Assembly: GCA_017436865.1 (NCBI GenBank)
Contig: JAFSCH010000032.1
Span: 45,157 to 109,156, forward strand
Length of the DNA: 64,000 nucleotides
Source: Lachnospiraceae bacterium
GTDB lineage: Bacteria > Bacillota > Clostridia > Lachnospirales > Lachnospiraceae
Reading direction: 5' to 3'
Both the position numbers and the translations under genes were made by a program. Numbering within the stretch: position 1 is the first letter of the stretch; each line of letters opens with the position of its first letter. A model generated the notes under the pieces. That model was not told the origin of the DNA. It worked only from the letters and a program-made list of their open reading frames with translations, and searched no databases. Positions 44,759-53,968 of this stretch are shown piece after piece.

Positions 44759-45655
44759 ATGACATTACAGCAATTGAAATACATAGTAACAGTAGCAGAG
44801 AGTGGTAATATTACAGAAGCAGCGAAGCGATTGTTTATTTCGCAACCAAGTCTGACCAATGCCATTCGCGAATTGGAAAAAGAAATGCAAATTACGATTT
44901 TTAACAGAACAAATAAAGGAGTTGTGATTTCTAATGAAGGGGACGAATTTCTCGCTTATGCAAGGCAGGTCTTAGAGCAGGTTGGGCTTATGGAAGAAAA
45001 ATATCTTAATGTGAAAGCGCAAAGGCCACGATTTTCGGTATCTTGCCAACACTATTCATTTGCGGTAAATGCGTTTGTAGATGTAATACAGGAATTTGAT
45101 GCCAATCAATATGATTTTACATTGAGAGAAACGCAGACATATGAAATTATTGAAGATGTGAGCAGGTTAAAAAGTGAGATTGGAATCTTATATGTATCTT
45201 CTAAAAATGAGGAGATTATCTTAAAATTAATTAAGCAGAATAATTTGAAATTCGAAGAACTTTTTATGGCAAAGCCACATGTTTTTATTAGTTCCAAGCA
45301 TCCGTTAGCAGATAGAACGGCGATAGCGTTAGAGGAGTTAGAAGAATATCCATATTTGTCTTTTGAGCAAGGAGAATACAATTCGTTCTATTTTGCAGAA
45401 GAGATTTTAAGTACATTGGATCATAAGAAAAATGTGAAAGTACGAGATAGGGCGACGTTGTTTAACTTGGTGATTGGATTGAATGGTTATACGGTTAGTA
45501 CAGGAGTGATTAGTGAGGAATTGAATGGAGAAAATATCATTGCAAGACCTTTGCTTGTGGATGAATATATGAGAATTGGTACAATAACGCAAAAGAATAT
45601 GCAACTAAGTCGGTATGGAATTACGTATATGGAAGCTTTACGGAAACATATTTAG
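44759..45655 (+). CDS. LysR-family transcriptional regulator
   Basis: 298 residues from the ATG at 44759 (MTLQQLKYIVTVAES), preceded by AGAAGGA; an in-frame ATG at 44720 has no ribosome site. The winged HTH (1-60) shows NITEAAKRLFISQPSLTNAI and the LysR wing IFNRTNKGVVIS. The effector-binding domain (about 90-290) follows. Located 287 bases upstream of metE in the same direction with a terminator between, so it may regulate metE (MetR-like role); the effector is unknown. Confidence 0.9.
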   Translation: MTLQQLKYIVTVAESGNITEAAKRLFISQPSLTNAIRELEKEMQITIFNRTNKGVVISNEGDEFLAYARQVLEQVGLMEEKYLNVKAQRPRFSVSCQHYSFAVNAFVDVIQEFDANQYDFTLRETQTYEIIEDVSRLKSEIGILYVSSKNEEIILKLIKQNNLKFEELFMAKPHVFISSKHPLADRTAIALEELEEYPYLSFEQGEYNSFYFAEEILSTLDHKKNVKVRDRATLFNLVIGLNGYTVSTGVISEELNGENIIARPLLVDEYMRIGTITQKNMQLSRYGITYMEALRKHI

Positions 45656-45663
45656 TAAAGTAT

Positions 45664-45706
45664 AGAGGTTTGAAATAGTTTAAAACTATTTCAAACCTCT
45701 ATTTTT
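45664..45706 (+). terminator. Terminator of the LysR gene
   Basis: Seventeen-pair stem AGAGGTTTGAAATAGTT/AACTATTTCAAACCTCT followed by a T-run. Confidence 0.9.
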
Positions 45707-45740
45707 ATGTATTTTTCATTATAGAGAAAACAAATTATAC

Positions 45741-45884
45741 TAGGCTACGTGAAAAACAATGTACTCTCGGAATCTTTTATATTTGAATTTCAGAAATATA
45801 TTTTTATTGAACAATGATGATTTCGCAGTGCGTACACGGTGTGTACGACGAGAAATCAGAAGCAGTTCAAGGTAAATATAGCCT
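45741..45884 (+). promoter_or_regulatory. metE upstream region: possible LysR site and structured leader
   Basis: Three elements are seen. ATATTT-N9-AAATAT (45779-45799) is a T-N11-A type dyad fitting a LysR operator. A nested hairpin follows (45820-45858), GATTTC...GAAATC enclosing GTACAC/GTGTAC. TAGGCTA (45741) can pair with TAGCCT (45879), closing the whole region. No SAM, T-box or cobalamin riboswitch signature is present. The promoter itself was not identified. Confidence 0.4.
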
Positions 45885-45942
45885 GAAAGACATATAGTAA
45901 AAAGATTTCGAGAGGACATAACATACATTGGAGGAGAAAGAT

Positions 45943-48222
45943 ATGGTTAGTGCAGTTATTGGTTTTCCGAGAGTGGGAAAACAAAGGGAATTAAAATTTG
46001 CGTCTGAAAAGTATTTTCGTGGAGAAATAAATAAACAGGAATTAGAAAAAATCGCAATAGAATTAAGAAAAGAACATTTTATATACCAAAAGGAACAAGG
46101 GATTACCTATATTTCATCTAATGACTTTTCCTATTATGATGGAATACTTGATACAGCGGTGCTATTGAATGTTGTACCAGAATGCTATAGGGCCTTGAAG
46201 TTGAATGAGTTAGATACCTATTTTGCAATGGCAAGAGGTTATCAGGGAGCTGAGGGGGATGTAAAGGCGCTGGCAATGAAGAAGTGGTTTAATACCAATT
46301 ATCATTATATGGTGCCGGAAATCTCTGATGACATGAAAATAGAGCTTGTAGGAGATAAGCCGTTTGTGCTGTATCAGGAAGCAAAAGAACTTGGATTAGA
46401 AACAAAGCCGGTTATTATTGGACCCTTTACATTCTTGAAGCTTGCAAAATATCAGGGGACGAAAAAAGCAAAAGATTTTGCAGAGGACATGATAAATGCT
46501 TATAGTCAGTTATTAGAAGGATTCCATAAGCTTGGTGTAAAATGGGTACAGTTTGATGAGCCGATACTCGTTACGGATTTAACAGGAGAAGATATTGAAT
46601 TATTCGAGCAGATATACCAGAGACTGCTGAAGAGAAAAGGGAATTGTAAGATATTGCTGCAGACTTATTTTGGTGATGTTAGAGATTGCTATTCCAATAT
46701 TATAGGGATTGCTTTTGATGGAATAGGTTTGGATTTCCTTGAAGGAAAGAAGAATCTGGAGTTAGTAAAACAGAATGGATTCCCAAAGGATAAAATTCTT
46801 TTTGCAGGGCTTTTGAATGGTAAAAATATATGGAAATGTAACTATAAGAATGTGCTGGAAATAAAAAAAGAATTACAAGAGTATGCAGAACAAATTGTAT
46901 TATCAACATCATGCTCTTTATTGCATGTACCTTATACACTGGATAGTGAAACAAAATTAGAGCAAGAAGTAAAACAGCATTTTGCTTTTGCAGTAGAGAA
47001 GCTTGCAGAAATGAAGGAACTTTGTTATCTTGCAGAAAGTAGTGATTATACTAAGGAACAAGTGTATTTAGATAATCAGCAGATTTGTGAAAGTGAAAGA
47101 AAGTATCAAGATAAAGAAGTACAGAAAAAAACAGCTTTATTAGAGGAAAAGGATTTTACAAGATTACCAAAACGTGCAGAACGTCAAGAACTTCAGAAAA
47201 AGGTATATCATTTACCACTGTTTCCTACGACCACGATTGGTTCATTCCCGCAGACGCAAGAAGTAAAAAAGAATAGAAGTAGTTATCGTAAGGGAGAAAT
47301 TGATAAAGTAGCTTATGATAAGAAGGTCTTTGAGTTAATTCATGACTGCATCAGGAAGCAGGAAGAGTTGGGGATTGATGTATTGGTTCATGGTGAATAT
47401 GAACGTAATGATATGGTGGAATTCTTTGGTGAAAATCTTGCAGGTTACATTTTTACAGAGAAAGCATGGGTTCAATCCTATGGAACACGATGTGTAAAAC
47501 CACCAATTATTTTTGGTGATGTGAAGAGAATTAGACCGATTACGGTAGAGTATTCATCATATGCGCAAAGTCTTACAGATAAACCGGTAAAGGGAATGTT
47601 AACAGGTCCGGTTACTATTTTAAACTGGTCTTTCCCAAGAGAAGATATATCATTAAAGGAAATGGCTTATCAGATTGGCATTGCTATTCGTGAAGAGGTG
47701 CTTGACCTTGAAGAAGCAGGAATTAATATCATTCAAATTGATGAAGCTGCTTTGAAAGAAAAGATGCCAATCCGTAAGAGTGACTGGTATAGTGGCTATC
47801 TTGATTGGGCAATTCCGGCATTCCGTTTATGTCATAGTGGAGTAAGACCAGAAACGCAGATTCATACCCATATGTGCTATAGTGAATTTGAGGAGATTAT
47901 TAGAGACATTGACAACATGGATGCAGATGTCATTTCGTTTGAAGCTTCTCGTTCAAAATTAACTATTTTAGATGCGATTAAAGATTCAGAATTTGAAACA
48001 GAGGTAGGACCTGGAATTTATGATATTCATTCTCCTAGAGTCCCATCTGTGGAAGAGTTGGAAGAGGTTTTGAAAAAGCTACTTACCAAAATCGATAAGG
48101 ATAAGCTCTGGGTTAATCCGGACTGTGGTCTTAAGACAAGAGGGATCGAGGAAACAGAGGCTAGCCTTAAGAATCTGGTAGAGGCAGCAAAAATTGTAAG
48201 AGAAAAGGCGGAAAAATGTTGA
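45943..48222 (+). CDS. metE: Cobalamin-independent methionine synthase
   Basis: 759 residues from the ATG at 45943 (MVSAVIGFPRVGKQRELKFA), preceded by GGAGGAG; an in-frame TTG at 45928 is not used. It transfers the methyl group of 5-methyltetrahydrofolate polyglutamate to homocysteine without B12. Two homologous barrels: the N-terminal one starts GFPRVG, the C-terminal one starts TTIGSFPQTQEVKKNR and holds the zinc ligands (THMCYSEF with His and Cys, EASRS with Glu, NPDCGLKTRG with Cys). It lies directly upstream of the cobalamin riboswitch and biosynthesis cluster, although the protein does not need B12. Confidence 0.97.
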   Translation: MVSAVIGFPRVGKQRELKFASEKYFRGEINKQELEKIAIELRKEHFIYQKEQGITYISSNDFSYYDGILDTAVLLNVVPECYRALKLNELDTYFAMARGYQGAEGDVKALAMKKWFNTNYHYMVPEISDDMKIELVGDKPFVLYQEAKELGLETKPVIIGPFTFLKLAKYQGTKKAKDFAEDMINAYSQLLEGFHKLGVKWVQFDEPILVTDLTGEDIELFEQIYQRLLKRKGNCKILLQTYFGDVRDCYSNIIGIAFDGIGLDFLEGKKNLELVKQNGFPKDKILFAGLLNGKNIWKCNYKNVLEIKKELQEYAEQIVLSTSCSLLHVPYTLDSETKLEQEVKQHFAFAVEKLAEMKELCYLAESSDYTKEQVYLDNQQICESERKYQDKEVQKKTALLEEKDFTRLPKRAERQELQKKVYHLPLFPTTTIGSFPQTQEVKKNRSSYRKGEIDKVAYDKKVFELIHDCIRKQEELGIDVLVHGEYERNDMVEFFGENLAGYIFTEKAWVQSYGTRCVKPPIIFGDVKRIRPITVEYSSYAQSLTDKPVKGMLTGPVTILNWSFPREDISLKEMAYQIGIAIREEVLDLEEAGINIIQIDEAALKEKMPIRKSDWYSGYLDWAIPAFRLCHSGVRPETQIHTHMCYSEFEEIIRDIDNMDADVISFEASRSKLTILDAIKDSEFETEVGPGIYDIHSPRVPSVEELEEVLKKLLTKIDKDKLWVNPDCGLKTRGIEETEASLKNLVEAAKIVREKAEKC

Positions 48223-48263
48223 AATCATATTTGAAGTATGTTAGAATGACTCGAAATTGAATA

Positions 48264-48446
48264 TGTAACATCAGGTGTCGGAACCAATCTGAATACAGAT
48301 TGGTTCCGGTGAAAAGGGAAACAGGTGCAAATCCTGTACGAACTCGTCACCGTAATTAGGGAGCTAACGCTGATATATCACTGGGAAACTGGGAAGATAG
48401 CGGGTGCGATGAACTATAAGCCGGGAGACCTGCCTGACTGTTGTAC
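48264..48446 (+). promoter_or_regulatory. Cobalamin riboswitch
   Basis: Conserved parts in order: TCAGGTGTCGG near 48270, a hairpin (GGAACCAATCTG/CAGATTGGTTCC), GGGAAACAGGTGCAAATCCTG, the CxGTCACCGTAA segment, and the B12 box AAGCCGGGAGACCTGCC at about 48418-48434. Adenosylcobalamin binding is expected to favour the terminator at 48530. It heads the cobalamin operon, 378 bases before cbiK. Confidence 0.95.
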
Positions 48447-48529
48447 AGAAACGGAAGTTTCAAGCCACGAGTAATTGGTTGTACATGAATTGTAGAAAAA
48501 CATTCTTTCTATGGTTTTCTTTTGCGTGC

Positions 48530-48563
48530 AAACCCTTTACCTGTTATAGGAAAGGGTTTTTTT
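48530..48563 (+). terminator. Riboswitch-controlled terminator
   Basis: AAACCCTTT/AAAGGGTTT stem followed by TTTTTTT, about 85 bases after the B12 box. Confidence 0.85.
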
Positions 48564-48571
48564 ATTCTCGT

Positions 48572-48660
48572 TAGGAAAGTGCTCGAAATGTAGTAGGCGT
48601 TAAACAAGAATTTCGGCAGAAATTCTTGCTAGTGTTTGCTGCTGAGCAACCCCTTTTTTA
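48572..48660 (+). repeat. Family A double-hairpin repeat, copy before cbiK (first)
   Basis: Starts TAGGAAAGTGCTCGAAATGT, hairpin CAAGAATTTC/GAAATTCTTG, then the GTTTGCTGCTGAGCAAC hairpin and six T. It lies directly after the riboswitch terminator. Confidence 0.75.
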
Positions 48661-48665
48661 TGGAA

Positions 48666-48755
48666 TAGGAAATTGCTGTAGCGTAGTGTGCATTAAACAA
48701 GAATTTCGTAAGAAATTCTTGCCAAGGTGCGTGCGCTGGCACGCACTATTTTTAC
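48666..48755 (+). repeat. Family A double-hairpin repeat, copy before cbiK (second)
   Basis: Starts TAGGAAATTGCTGTAGCGTA, hairpin CAAGAATTTC/GAAATTCTTG and hairpin GTGCGTGC/GCACGCAC, then TATTTTTA. Five bases separate it from the first copy, a tandem arrangement between riboswitch and cbiK. A weak promoter (TAGACA-17-ATATAC, 48763-48791) follows. Confidence 0.75.
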
Positions 48756-48823
48756 GTTTCTGTAGACAGTTGCATATTTGATGGGATATACAAAGCGCTG
48801 GAGACAGCAGAAACGAGGAAAGT

Positions 48824-50524
48824 ATGAAAAAACAATTAGCCGTATTGCTTGCAGTAGTATTAGGTGTAGGTTGCTTAGGTGGCTGTGGAAGCAAGCAGGA
48901 GACAGTAGCAGAAACAGCAAATAGTGTTGTGGAAGAGACAACAGTAAATGAGACAGTAGTAGAAGAAAATACTGCAGAGGAAACAGCAGCAGAGAAAGCT
49001 ATTTTAACAGTAAGCTTCGGAACAAGCTTTAATGACAGTCGTGATATTACAATTGGTGCAATTGAAGAAGCGATTGCAAAGGCATTTCCGGAATATGAAG
49101 TACGCAGATCTTTTACAAGCCAGATTATTATTGATGTATTAAAGGAACGTGATGCATTAGCAATCGACAATGTAACAGAGGCATTAGACAGAGCAGTTGC
49201 AGATGGTATAAAGGAATTAATCGTACAGCCAACTCATTTGATGAATGGTTTTGAATACCATGATCTTGCAAAGGAATTAACTGCTTATGTAGATAAATTT
49301 GATAAGATTATACTTGCTGAGCCATTGTTAAGCGGTGATGGAGATTTTGATGCAGTAATAAAAGCAATTACAGAGAAGGCAGCTTCTTATGATGATGGTG
49401 AGACAGCTATCTGTTTTATGGGACATGGAACAGAAGCAGATTCTAATGCTGTATATGCGAAACTCCAGGATAAGCTGACATCAGGTGGTTATGAGAACTA
49501 TTATATAGGTACCGTAGAAGCAGCACCATCTTTAGATGATGTGGTTGCAGCTTTAAAAGCAAAGGGAACCTACAAGAAGGTTACTTTGTTACCGTTAATG
49601 GTAGTTGCAGGAGACCATGCAAATAATGATATGGCGAGTGATGAGGCGGATTCATGGAAGAGTATTCTGACACGGGAAGGCTATGAGGTTACTTGCGTAT
49701 TGGAAGGACTTGGACAGCTTCCGGCAATTCAGGATATCTATGTAGCACATTTACAGGATGCATTAAATGCAGGTGTGGCTTTTACATGTGTGGAAGAAGA
49801 GGCGCAGACTTTTGCAGGAGAGTTGACAAATGGAACCTATGCGATTCAGGTAGAATCAAGCTCTTCTATGTTTAATATTGAAAAGGCAGAGCTTACGGTT
49901 GCAGATGGAAGCATGACAGCAGTGATTACGTTAGGTGGAACCGGATATACCAAGCTTTATATGGGAACCGGTGAGCAGGCAACAAACGCAACAGAGGTAG
50001 ATTGTATTGCTTTTGTAGAGGATGAAAATGGTGCGTATACTTATACGATTCCGGTAGTAGCACTAGACCAGCCGATCGACTGTGCAGCATTTAGTAAGAA
50101 GAAGGAAGAGTGGTATGACCGTCAGTTGACCTTCCTTTCTTCCAGCATTCAGACAGAAGCTACCGAAACAGAAGAAGGAGCAACTACAGAAAAGGTTGCA
50201 GTAGCAGATGGTACATATACCATTGACATTACCTTTGAAGGTGGAAGTGGAAAAGCGCAGATTCTTTCACCGGCAACCATTACTGTAAAGGGTGATAAGG
50301 TAATGGCAACGGTTCAGTGGAACAGTCCTAATTATGATTATATGCTGGTAGGTGGAGAAAAGTATTTACCAGTTAATACAGAAGGGGATTCCGTATTTGA
50401 AATTCCAGTAGTAGTGTTTGATGAAGCGATGGACGTAATCGGAGATACCGTAGCAATGAGCAAACCACATGAAATTGAGTATGCAATCACATTCCATTCT
50501 AATACTATGGAAACGGTAGAATAA
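48824..50524 (+). CDS. cbiK: Surface lipoprotein: CbiK-type sirohydrochlorin cobaltochelatase with two NEAT-like domains
   Basis: 566 residues, twice the length of cytoplasmic CbiK. Signal peptide with lipobox LGGC (Cys 21), so predicted to be outside the membrane. A Glu/Thr linker (22-58) precedes a full CbiK domain (60-325): SFGTSFNDSRD, FMGHGTEADSNAVYAKL and LMVVAGDHANNDMASD. The catalytic residues are kept: His 201, Glu 232 and His 265, matching His145, Glu175 and His207 of Salmonella CbiK. Two related beta domains follow (about 334-440 and 460-566; NGTYAIQV and DGTYTIDITFEG) that resemble NEAT haem-binding domains, here called by pattern only. CbiK inserts Co2+ into sirohydrochlorin; exported forms are known in Desulfovibrio. 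First gene of the operon. Confidence 0.88.
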   Translation: MKKQLAVLLAVVLGVGCLGGCGSKQETVAETANSVVEETTVNETVVEENTAEETAAEKAILTVSFGTSFNDSRDITIGAIEEAIAKAFPEYEVRRSFTSQIIIDVLKERDALAIDNVTEALDRAVADGIKELIVQPTHLMNGFEYHDLAKELTAYVDKFDKIILAEPLLSGDGDFDAVIKAITEKAASYDDGETAICFMGHGTEADSNAVYAKLQDKLTSGGYENYYIGTVEAAPSLDDVVAALKAKGTYKKVTLLPLMVVAGDHANNDMASDEADSWKSILTREGYEVTCVLEGLGQLPAIQDIYVAHLQDALNAGVAFTCVEEEAQTFAGELTNGTYAIQVESSSSMFNIEKAELTVADGSMTAVITLGGTGYTKLYMGTGEQATNATEVDCIAFVEDENGAYTYTIPVVALDQPIDCAAFSKKKEEWYDRQLTFLSSSIQTEATETEEGATTEKVAVADGTYTIDITFEGGSGKAQILSPATITVKGDKVMATVQWNSPNYDYMLVGGEKYLPVNTEGDSVFEIPVVVFDEAMDVIGDTVAMSKPHEIEYAITFHSNTMETVE

Positions 50525-50554
50525 AATGAACCGTAAAAATAAGAGGTATTAGGT

Positions 50555-51775
50555 ATGGTAGGAAGAAAAAGGATGACAAACATAGGTTTCTTGTTATTAA
50601 TAGGACTGCTTGGGCTTTGTAGCTGCGGCAGTCCTTCTTCCGATTCTGAGCCTGTTGCAGGAATAGAGATGGAATCCACTACTGCAATAGAAGCTGTGAA
50701 AATGGAAAGAAGAGAGGAAGAAAGTACAGAAGAAACAGCGGAATTTGAATATGAAAGTAGTATGGAGTTGGATTATGCGGAGAATTTTAAGGTGGATTAT
50801 TACACAGGCGGTTATACACTCCTTACGACAACAATGGATAATAGAAAGTTTCTGATTGTACCAGAGGGAAAGAATGTGCCGGAAGGCTTAGAAGAGGATG
50901 TCGCTGTATTGCAACGTCCTATCAAGGACCTTTATCTGGTAGCGTCTTCGGTTATGGATATGTTTTGTGAGTTAGACGGGCTAGATACCATAACCTTTTC
51001 TGGACAGAAGGAAGAAAATTGGTATGTGGAAGAAGCCAAGGAAGCAATGGCAAGAGGAGATATGGTCTATGCCGGGAAATATAACAAGCCGGATTATGAA
51101 TTGATGGTGTCTGGAAATTGTACTCTTGCAATTGAAAATATGATGATTTCCCATTCACCGGAGGTAATTGAGAAGCTGGAAGACTTTGGAATACCGGTTA
51201 TGATAGAGTATTCCAGCTATGAATCACATCCTCTTGGAAGAGTGGAATGGATTAAGTTCTTTGGAGCATTACTTGGAAAGGAAGCAGAAGCAGAGCAGGT
51301 ATTTCAAAAGCAGGTAGCTATTTTGGAAAAGGTGGCTACGGATGAGAAGACAGATAAAACGGTTGCTTTCTTTTTTATCACATCCAATGGTTTGGTGCAG
51401 GTACGACAATCTTCAGATTATGTGCCTAAAATGATCGAGCTTGCAGGTGGCAGTTATATTTTTGAGAATCTGGGTAATCCAGAATCAAAGCGTTCAACAA
51501 TGAATATGCAGATTGAAGAGTTTTATAGTGGAGCAAAGGATGCTGATTTTCTAATTTATAACAGTTCTATTGATGGTGGCGTGGCGACCATAGACGAACT
51601 TCTTGATAAATGTGCGGTTTTGGAGGATTTTAAGGCGGTGCAGGAGGGGAATGTCTGGTGTACTACTAATGATATGTATCAGCAGTCTATGTCAATTGGA
51701 TATCTGATTGATGATATTCACACGATGCTCCAGGAAGAAGAAGCGGAAATGCAATATCTTTTCCGTTTAGAATAA
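50555..51775 (+). CDS. ABC transporter substrate-binding lipoprotein (BtuF/FecB type)
   Basis: 406 residues. Signal peptide with lipobox LCSC (Cys near 23), acidic linker (25-90), then a class III binding fold (about 95-400) joined by a single long helix: LYLVASSVMDMFCELDGLD, SPEVIEKLEDFGIPVMIEYS, and DADFLIYNSSIDGG. This fold binds corrinoids, haem or siderophores. Given its place between the surface chelatase and corrin genes, the substrate is probably a corrinoid, cobalt complex or tetrapyrrole; that is inference. AGAGGT precedes the ATG. Confidence 0.88.
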   Translation: MVGRKRMTNIGFLLLIGLLGLCSCGSPSSDSEPVAGIEMESTTAIEAVKMERREEESTEETAEFEYESSMELDYAENFKVDYYTGGYTLLTTTMDNRKFLIVPEGKNVPEGLEEDVAVLQRPIKDLYLVASSVMDMFCELDGLDTITFSGQKEENWYVEEAKEAMARGDMVYAGKYNKPDYELMVSGNCTLAIENMMISHSPEVIEKLEDFGIPVMIEYSSYESHPLGRVEWIKFFGALLGKEAEAEQVFQKQVAILEKVATDEKTDKTVAFFFITSNGLVQVRQSSDYVPKMIELAGGSYIFENLGNPESKRSTMNMQIEEFYSGAKDADFLIYNSSIDGGVATIDELLDKCAVLEDFKAVQEGNVWCTTNDMYQQSMSIGYLIDDIHTMLQEEEAEMQYLFRLE

Positions 51776-51792
51776 AAGGAGAAAGGATATAT

Positions 51793-52815
51793 ATGCAGGG
51801 AAGCAGAAAGATGAGATGCATTTTAGTATTTATGCTATTGATAATAGGAGTAGTCGTATTTTGTATACTTAATGTTTGCATTGGTAGTGTAAAGATTTCT
51901 CTGTCTGATATAGGAAAAGCAGTTACGGGAAAAGAGATTAGCAAAACAGTAGCTACCATTTTATGGGAGATTCGGCTACCAAGGGCACTTGCAGCGATGA
52001 TTCTTGGGGGGGCATTGGCACTTGCCGGATATCTGTTACAAACATTTTTCCATAATCCGATTGCTGGCCCATTTGTTCTAGGTATCTCTTCGGGAGCTAA
52101 AATGATTGTAGCACTTGTCATGGTGTTTATGATGGGAAGAACAATAAAGGTCACCTCATTAACAATGATTATTGCAGCTTTTTTCGGAGCTATGTTATCC
52201 ATGGGATTTGTGCTTCTTATTTCACGCAAGGTAAATAGCATGTCTATGCTGGTTGTCAGTGGTGTTATGATTGGATACATTTGTTCAGCAATAACGGAGC
52301 TAGTAGTAACCTTTGCCAATGAAGCGGATATTGTCAATCTTCATAACTGGTCAAGAGGAAGCTTTTCTGGAATGACGTGGGAACAGGTAATGGTTATGTC
52401 GGTAATTACGGCAGTGACCTTTGGTGCTGTTTTTCTGTTGTCAAAACCGTTAAGTGCGTATCAGTTAGGAGAAGCCTATGCTCAGAATATGGGAGTGAAT
52501 ATTGCAAGACTGCGTGTTTGGCTAGTAGTATTGTCCAGTATTCTGTCTGCCTGCATTGTTGCTTATGCAGGACCGATTTCTTTTGTGGGAGTTGCAGCAC
52601 CACATTTGGTAAAAAGTCTGATGAAGACAACAAAACCGATTCTTATGATACCTGCATGCTTTCTTGGAGGAAGTGTATTCTGTCTGTTTTGTGATTTGCT
52701 GGCAAGAAATTTGTTAGCACCTACGGAATTAAGTATTAGTACCGTAACAGCAGTGTTTGGAGCACCGGTTGTTTTGTGGATTATGATAAAGCATAGAAAA
52801 GAAAGGACGATGTAA
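51793..52815 (+). CDS. FecCD/BtuC-type ABC transporter permease
   Basis: 340 residues with about ten membrane segments. Family motifs: IRLPRALAAMILGGALALAG (about 63-82), GYLLQTFFHNPIAGPFVLGI, and GPISFVGVAAPHLVKSL with the coupling-helix region. The stop overlaps the ATG of the ATPase gene (TGTAATG), so the two are coupled. Forms the channel of the putative corrinoid importer. Confidence 0.94.
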   Translation: MQGSRKMRCILVFMLLIIGVVVFCILNVCIGSVKISLSDIGKAVTGKEISKTVATILWEIRLPRALAAMILGGALALAGYLLQTFFHNPIAGPFVLGISSGAKMIVALVMVFMMGRTIKVTSLTMIIAAFFGAMLSMGFVLLISRKVNSMSMLVVSGVMIGYICSAITELVVTFANEADIVNLHNWSRGSFSGMTWEQVMVMSVITAVTFGAVFLLSKPLSAYQLGEAYAQNMGVNIARLRVWLVVLSSILSACIVAYAGPISFVGVAAPHLVKSLMKTTKPILMIPACFLGGSVFCLFCDLLARNLLAPTELSISTVTAVFGAPVVLWIMIKHRKERTM

Positions 52816-53966
52816 TGGATTATTATTTTTCAACTGGACAGATGTGCGTTGGGTATCATAAGCGTCCTTTGATTAAGGATATTGAGATTGGTTTGGAAAA
52901 GGGAGAAATCTTAACTCTGATAGGACCAAACGGTGCAGGGAAATCCACTGTTTTGAAAAGTATAGCAAGGCAGCTTGAACTCATAAGTGGTGTAGTATAT
53001 CTGAATAAAGAAGATTTGACACAAATGTCGGGTACAAAATTGTCGCAGAAGATGGCGGTTGTTTTGACGGATAAAATGAAAACAGAAATGATGACCTGTG
53101 AGGATGTGGTAGCGACCGGAAGATATCCTTACACAGGGCATTTTGGATTATTGTCTAAAAAAGATTATGCCATCATCAAAGAAGCGATGGAGTTAGTGCA
53201 TGTGACAGAAATCAAGGACAAGGATTTTTGTGAGATCAGTGATGGACAAAGACAGCGAGTTATGCTTGCAAGAGCTATATGTCAGGAGCCGGAGATTATT
53301 ATTCTTGATGAGCCGACATCTTATCTGGATGTAAAGTATAAATTGGAATTTTTATCTATTTTACAGGAAATGCAGAGAAAAAAGGGATTGACGGTAATCA
53401 TGTCACTACATGAACTGGAACTGGCAGCAAGAGTTTCGGATAAGATACTTTGCATTCGTGGAGAGTATGTGGATCGCTTTGGAAGACCGGAGGAAATCTT
53501 TGTACCTGGTTATATTGCGGATTTATTTTCCATAGCATCGGGAAGCTTTGACGAAGAAAATGGAAGCATGGAGCTGGAAGCACCAAAAGAAGAGGCAAAG
53601 GTATTTGTCATAGCAGGAGGCGGTACAGGTAGAAATGTGTATCGAAGTTTACAACGAGAAGGAATTGCATTTATATCAGGTATTTTATTTGAAAATGATG
53701 TAGATTATCCGGTGGCCAAGGCACTTGCTACGGAGGTAATTCATGCAGAAGGCTTTGAACCAATGACGGAAGAATTGGTAATAAGGGCCAAGAAAGTATT
53801 GGATTCCTGTACAAGAGTGATCTGTTGCAGACAAAGTTTTGGAACGTTAGATATGGCAAATTCTGAATTGTTGAGTTATGCAAGACAGAGAGGAATGAAG
53901 ATAGATTTTGTTTCTGGTGAAAAAAAGAAAGATAGAATGGAGTCAAGTAGAGGAAGGATGAAATAG
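52815..53966 (+). CDS. ABC transporter ATPase (BtuD/FecE type) with C-terminal extension
   Basis: 383 residues. The ATPase (1-250) has Walker [10 protein letters not shown], signature [14 protein letters not shown] (Asp replaces the usual second Gly), Walker [13 protein letters not shown] and the switch His in MSLHELELA. Residues about 258-370 are an extra domain starting [17 protein letters not shown], which looks like a small Rossmann-like fold (GGGTG) not found in BtuD. A charged tail ends the protein. It may sense a ligand or bind a pathway intermediate. Two bases separate its stop from the cbiP ATG. Confidence 0.9.
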   Translation: MDYYFSTGQMCVGYHKRPLIKDIEIGLEKGEILTLIGPNGAGKSTVLKSIARQLELISGVVYLNKEDLTQMSGTKLSQKMAVVLTDKMKTEMMTCEDVVATGRYPYTGHFGLLSKKDYAIIKEAMELVHVTEIKDKDFCEISDGQRQRVMLARAICQEPEIIILDEPTSYLDVKYKLEFLSILQEMQRKKGLTVIMSLHELELAARVSDKILCIRGEYVDRFGRPEEIFVPGYIADLFSIASGSFDEENGSMELEAPKEEAKVFVIAGGGTGRNVYRSLQREGIAFISGILFENDVDYPVAKALATEVIHAEGFEPMTEELVIRAKKVLDSCTRVICCRQSFGTLDMANSELLSYARQRGMKIDFVSGEKKKDRMESSRGRMK

Positions 53967-53968
53967 AA

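Noticed and set aside
45741-45884. SAM, T-box or cobalamin riboswitch controlling metE
   Set aside because: None of the conserved boxes is present (no T-box AGGGTGGNACCGCG, no S-box core, no B12 box); the true B12 riboswitch lies after metE.
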